In this document: positions 6,300 through 6,682 of the stretch, piece by piece
Layout: every line of letters begins with the position of its first letter
Position numbering within the stretch: position 1 is the stretch's first letter
Source: an uncultured Bacteroidales bacterium
GTDB taxonomy: Bacteria; Bacteroidota; Bacteroidia; Bacteroidales; P3
Assembly (NCBI GenBank): GCA_947097635.1
Contig: CAMURW010000085.1
Location: forward strand, 1 to 6,682
Direction: 5' to 3'
DNA: 6,682 bases
Position numbers and translations under genes: made by a program
Notes under the pieces: generated by a model
Databases searched by the model: none
The model's input: the letters and a program-made list of their open reading frames with translations, nothing else
Told to the model about the DNA's origin: nothing

Positions 6300-6682
6300 T
6301 TATTCGCTGGGTTGGTTCTCTTGTGCCGCCAGGCTTTTCAGGTACACATCATAGTTGCCGATGGTGGACACCTTGATCTGTATGGGACCTACATGGCTTA
6401 TGGTGTTGTCAGTGCCGAAGTCGCTGCTGGATAGCATAATGGTGATGGAACCTGGCTTTACGTCGTAACTCAACATATCCTCATAAAACGCTCCCGGTTT
6501 CTGCGCGTCTTCCTGATACATGGTGTATGGCAGTATCTTGTCGCCGTCCTTATGGCAGTAGTATGCCAATACGGCACCCGTCTTGATGATGTTGTCTGTA
6601 ATGTCCGAATTGTTGATAGTAGCGTAATAGTACAAGGTTCGTCCCTGTGCATCGGCAAACTTGTTCCACACAATGTTATGGG
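6300..6682 (-). CDS. C-terminal part of a hypothetical secreted/lipoprotein-like protein of Bacteroidales type (5' end beyond window)
   Basis: Only the last 126 codons are visible; the frame stays open to the window edge (it reads HNI before the GTG at 6671-6669, which is therefore probably an internal Val rather than the start). The stop is TAA at 6302-6300. The fragment has aromatic runs and beta-type alternation: LYYYATI, then an ITDNIIKTGAVLAYY segment, later ILPYTMY, then SYDVKPGSITIML and a final IQIKVSTIG strand before a polar tail. From memory, this pattern (YYY-x-(I/V), an acidic turn, I-(I/V)-x-x-G-(A/I)-V-x-x-Y, LPY, then a SYD-x-x-P-G-x-I strand) recalls small Bacteroidales lipoproteins of unknown function, but no name can be assigned. 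The signal peptide or lipobox, if any, lies outside the window. Hand-counted G+C in three 60-base lines here is 28-31, against 36-41 in sampled lines of uvrA and the DUF819 gene, so composition differs modestly. It converges on the DUF819 gene and shares its terminator region. Confidence 0.7.
   Translation of the reverse strand, partial: HNIVWNKFADAQGRTLYYYATINNSDITDNIIKTGAVLAYYCHKDGDKILPYTMYQEDAQKPGAFYEDMLSYDVKPGSITIMLSSSDFGTDNTISHVGPIQIKVSTIGNYDVYLKSLAAQENQPSE

Noticed and set aside
1..6682. Mobile element, CRISPR array, tRNA or defence system
   Set aside because: No terminal inverted repeats, transposase or integrase motifs, regularly spaced repeats or tRNA-like cloverleaf were seen; the genes are housekeeping types apart from the partial one at the right edge.

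Overview
The window looks like a chromosomal segment from a member of Bacteroidota, most likely Bacteroidales and possibly a fairly GC-rich Prevotellaceae. The evidence is the protein character (a Bacteroidota-type UvrA, a MltD-like transglycosylase without a lipobox, a small secreted-type protein of Bacteroidales style), the absence of Shine-Dalgarno sequences before any visible start, and A-rich or pyrimidine/A leaders before the ATGs. The genus is an inference from sequence character alone.

Layout: four genes run left to right with short gaps. (1) The 3' part of coaBC (coenzyme A biosynthesis), whose first ~108 codons lie outside the window. (2) A membrane-anchored or secreted lytic transglycosylase (peptidoglycan cleavage), 22 nt downstream. 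(3) A full-length uvrA (nucleotide excision repair damage sensor), after a 48-nt AT-rich gap. (4) A DUF819-family polytopic membrane protein, starting 4 nt after the uvrA stop. The run ends at a strong hairpin terminator, followed by a second, weaker hairpin. A fifth gene converges from the right on the minus strand. Only its C-terminal 126 codons are visible, and it resembles the small secreted or lipoprotein families of Bacteroidales.

The four plus-strand genes are probably co-transcribed at least in part (uvrA with the DUF819 gene is the strongest case), but their functions do not form an obvious pathway: CoA synthesis, wall remodelling, DNA repair and an uncharacterised transporter-like protein. 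This reads as ordinary core-genome housekeeping rather than a mobile or defence region. I saw no tRNA, rRNA, CRISPR array, insertion sequence or attachment site. No gene-free stretch exceeds 300 bases; the longest is the ~91-nt convergent gap holding the terminators.

Nothing here amounts to a clearly new system. The points most worth checking are in UvrA: two canonical N-terminal Cys/His metal half-sites are replaced while the essential C-terminal zinc finger is intact, and there is a ~64-residue C-terminal extension that ends in a lysine/alanine-rich, histone-like tail.
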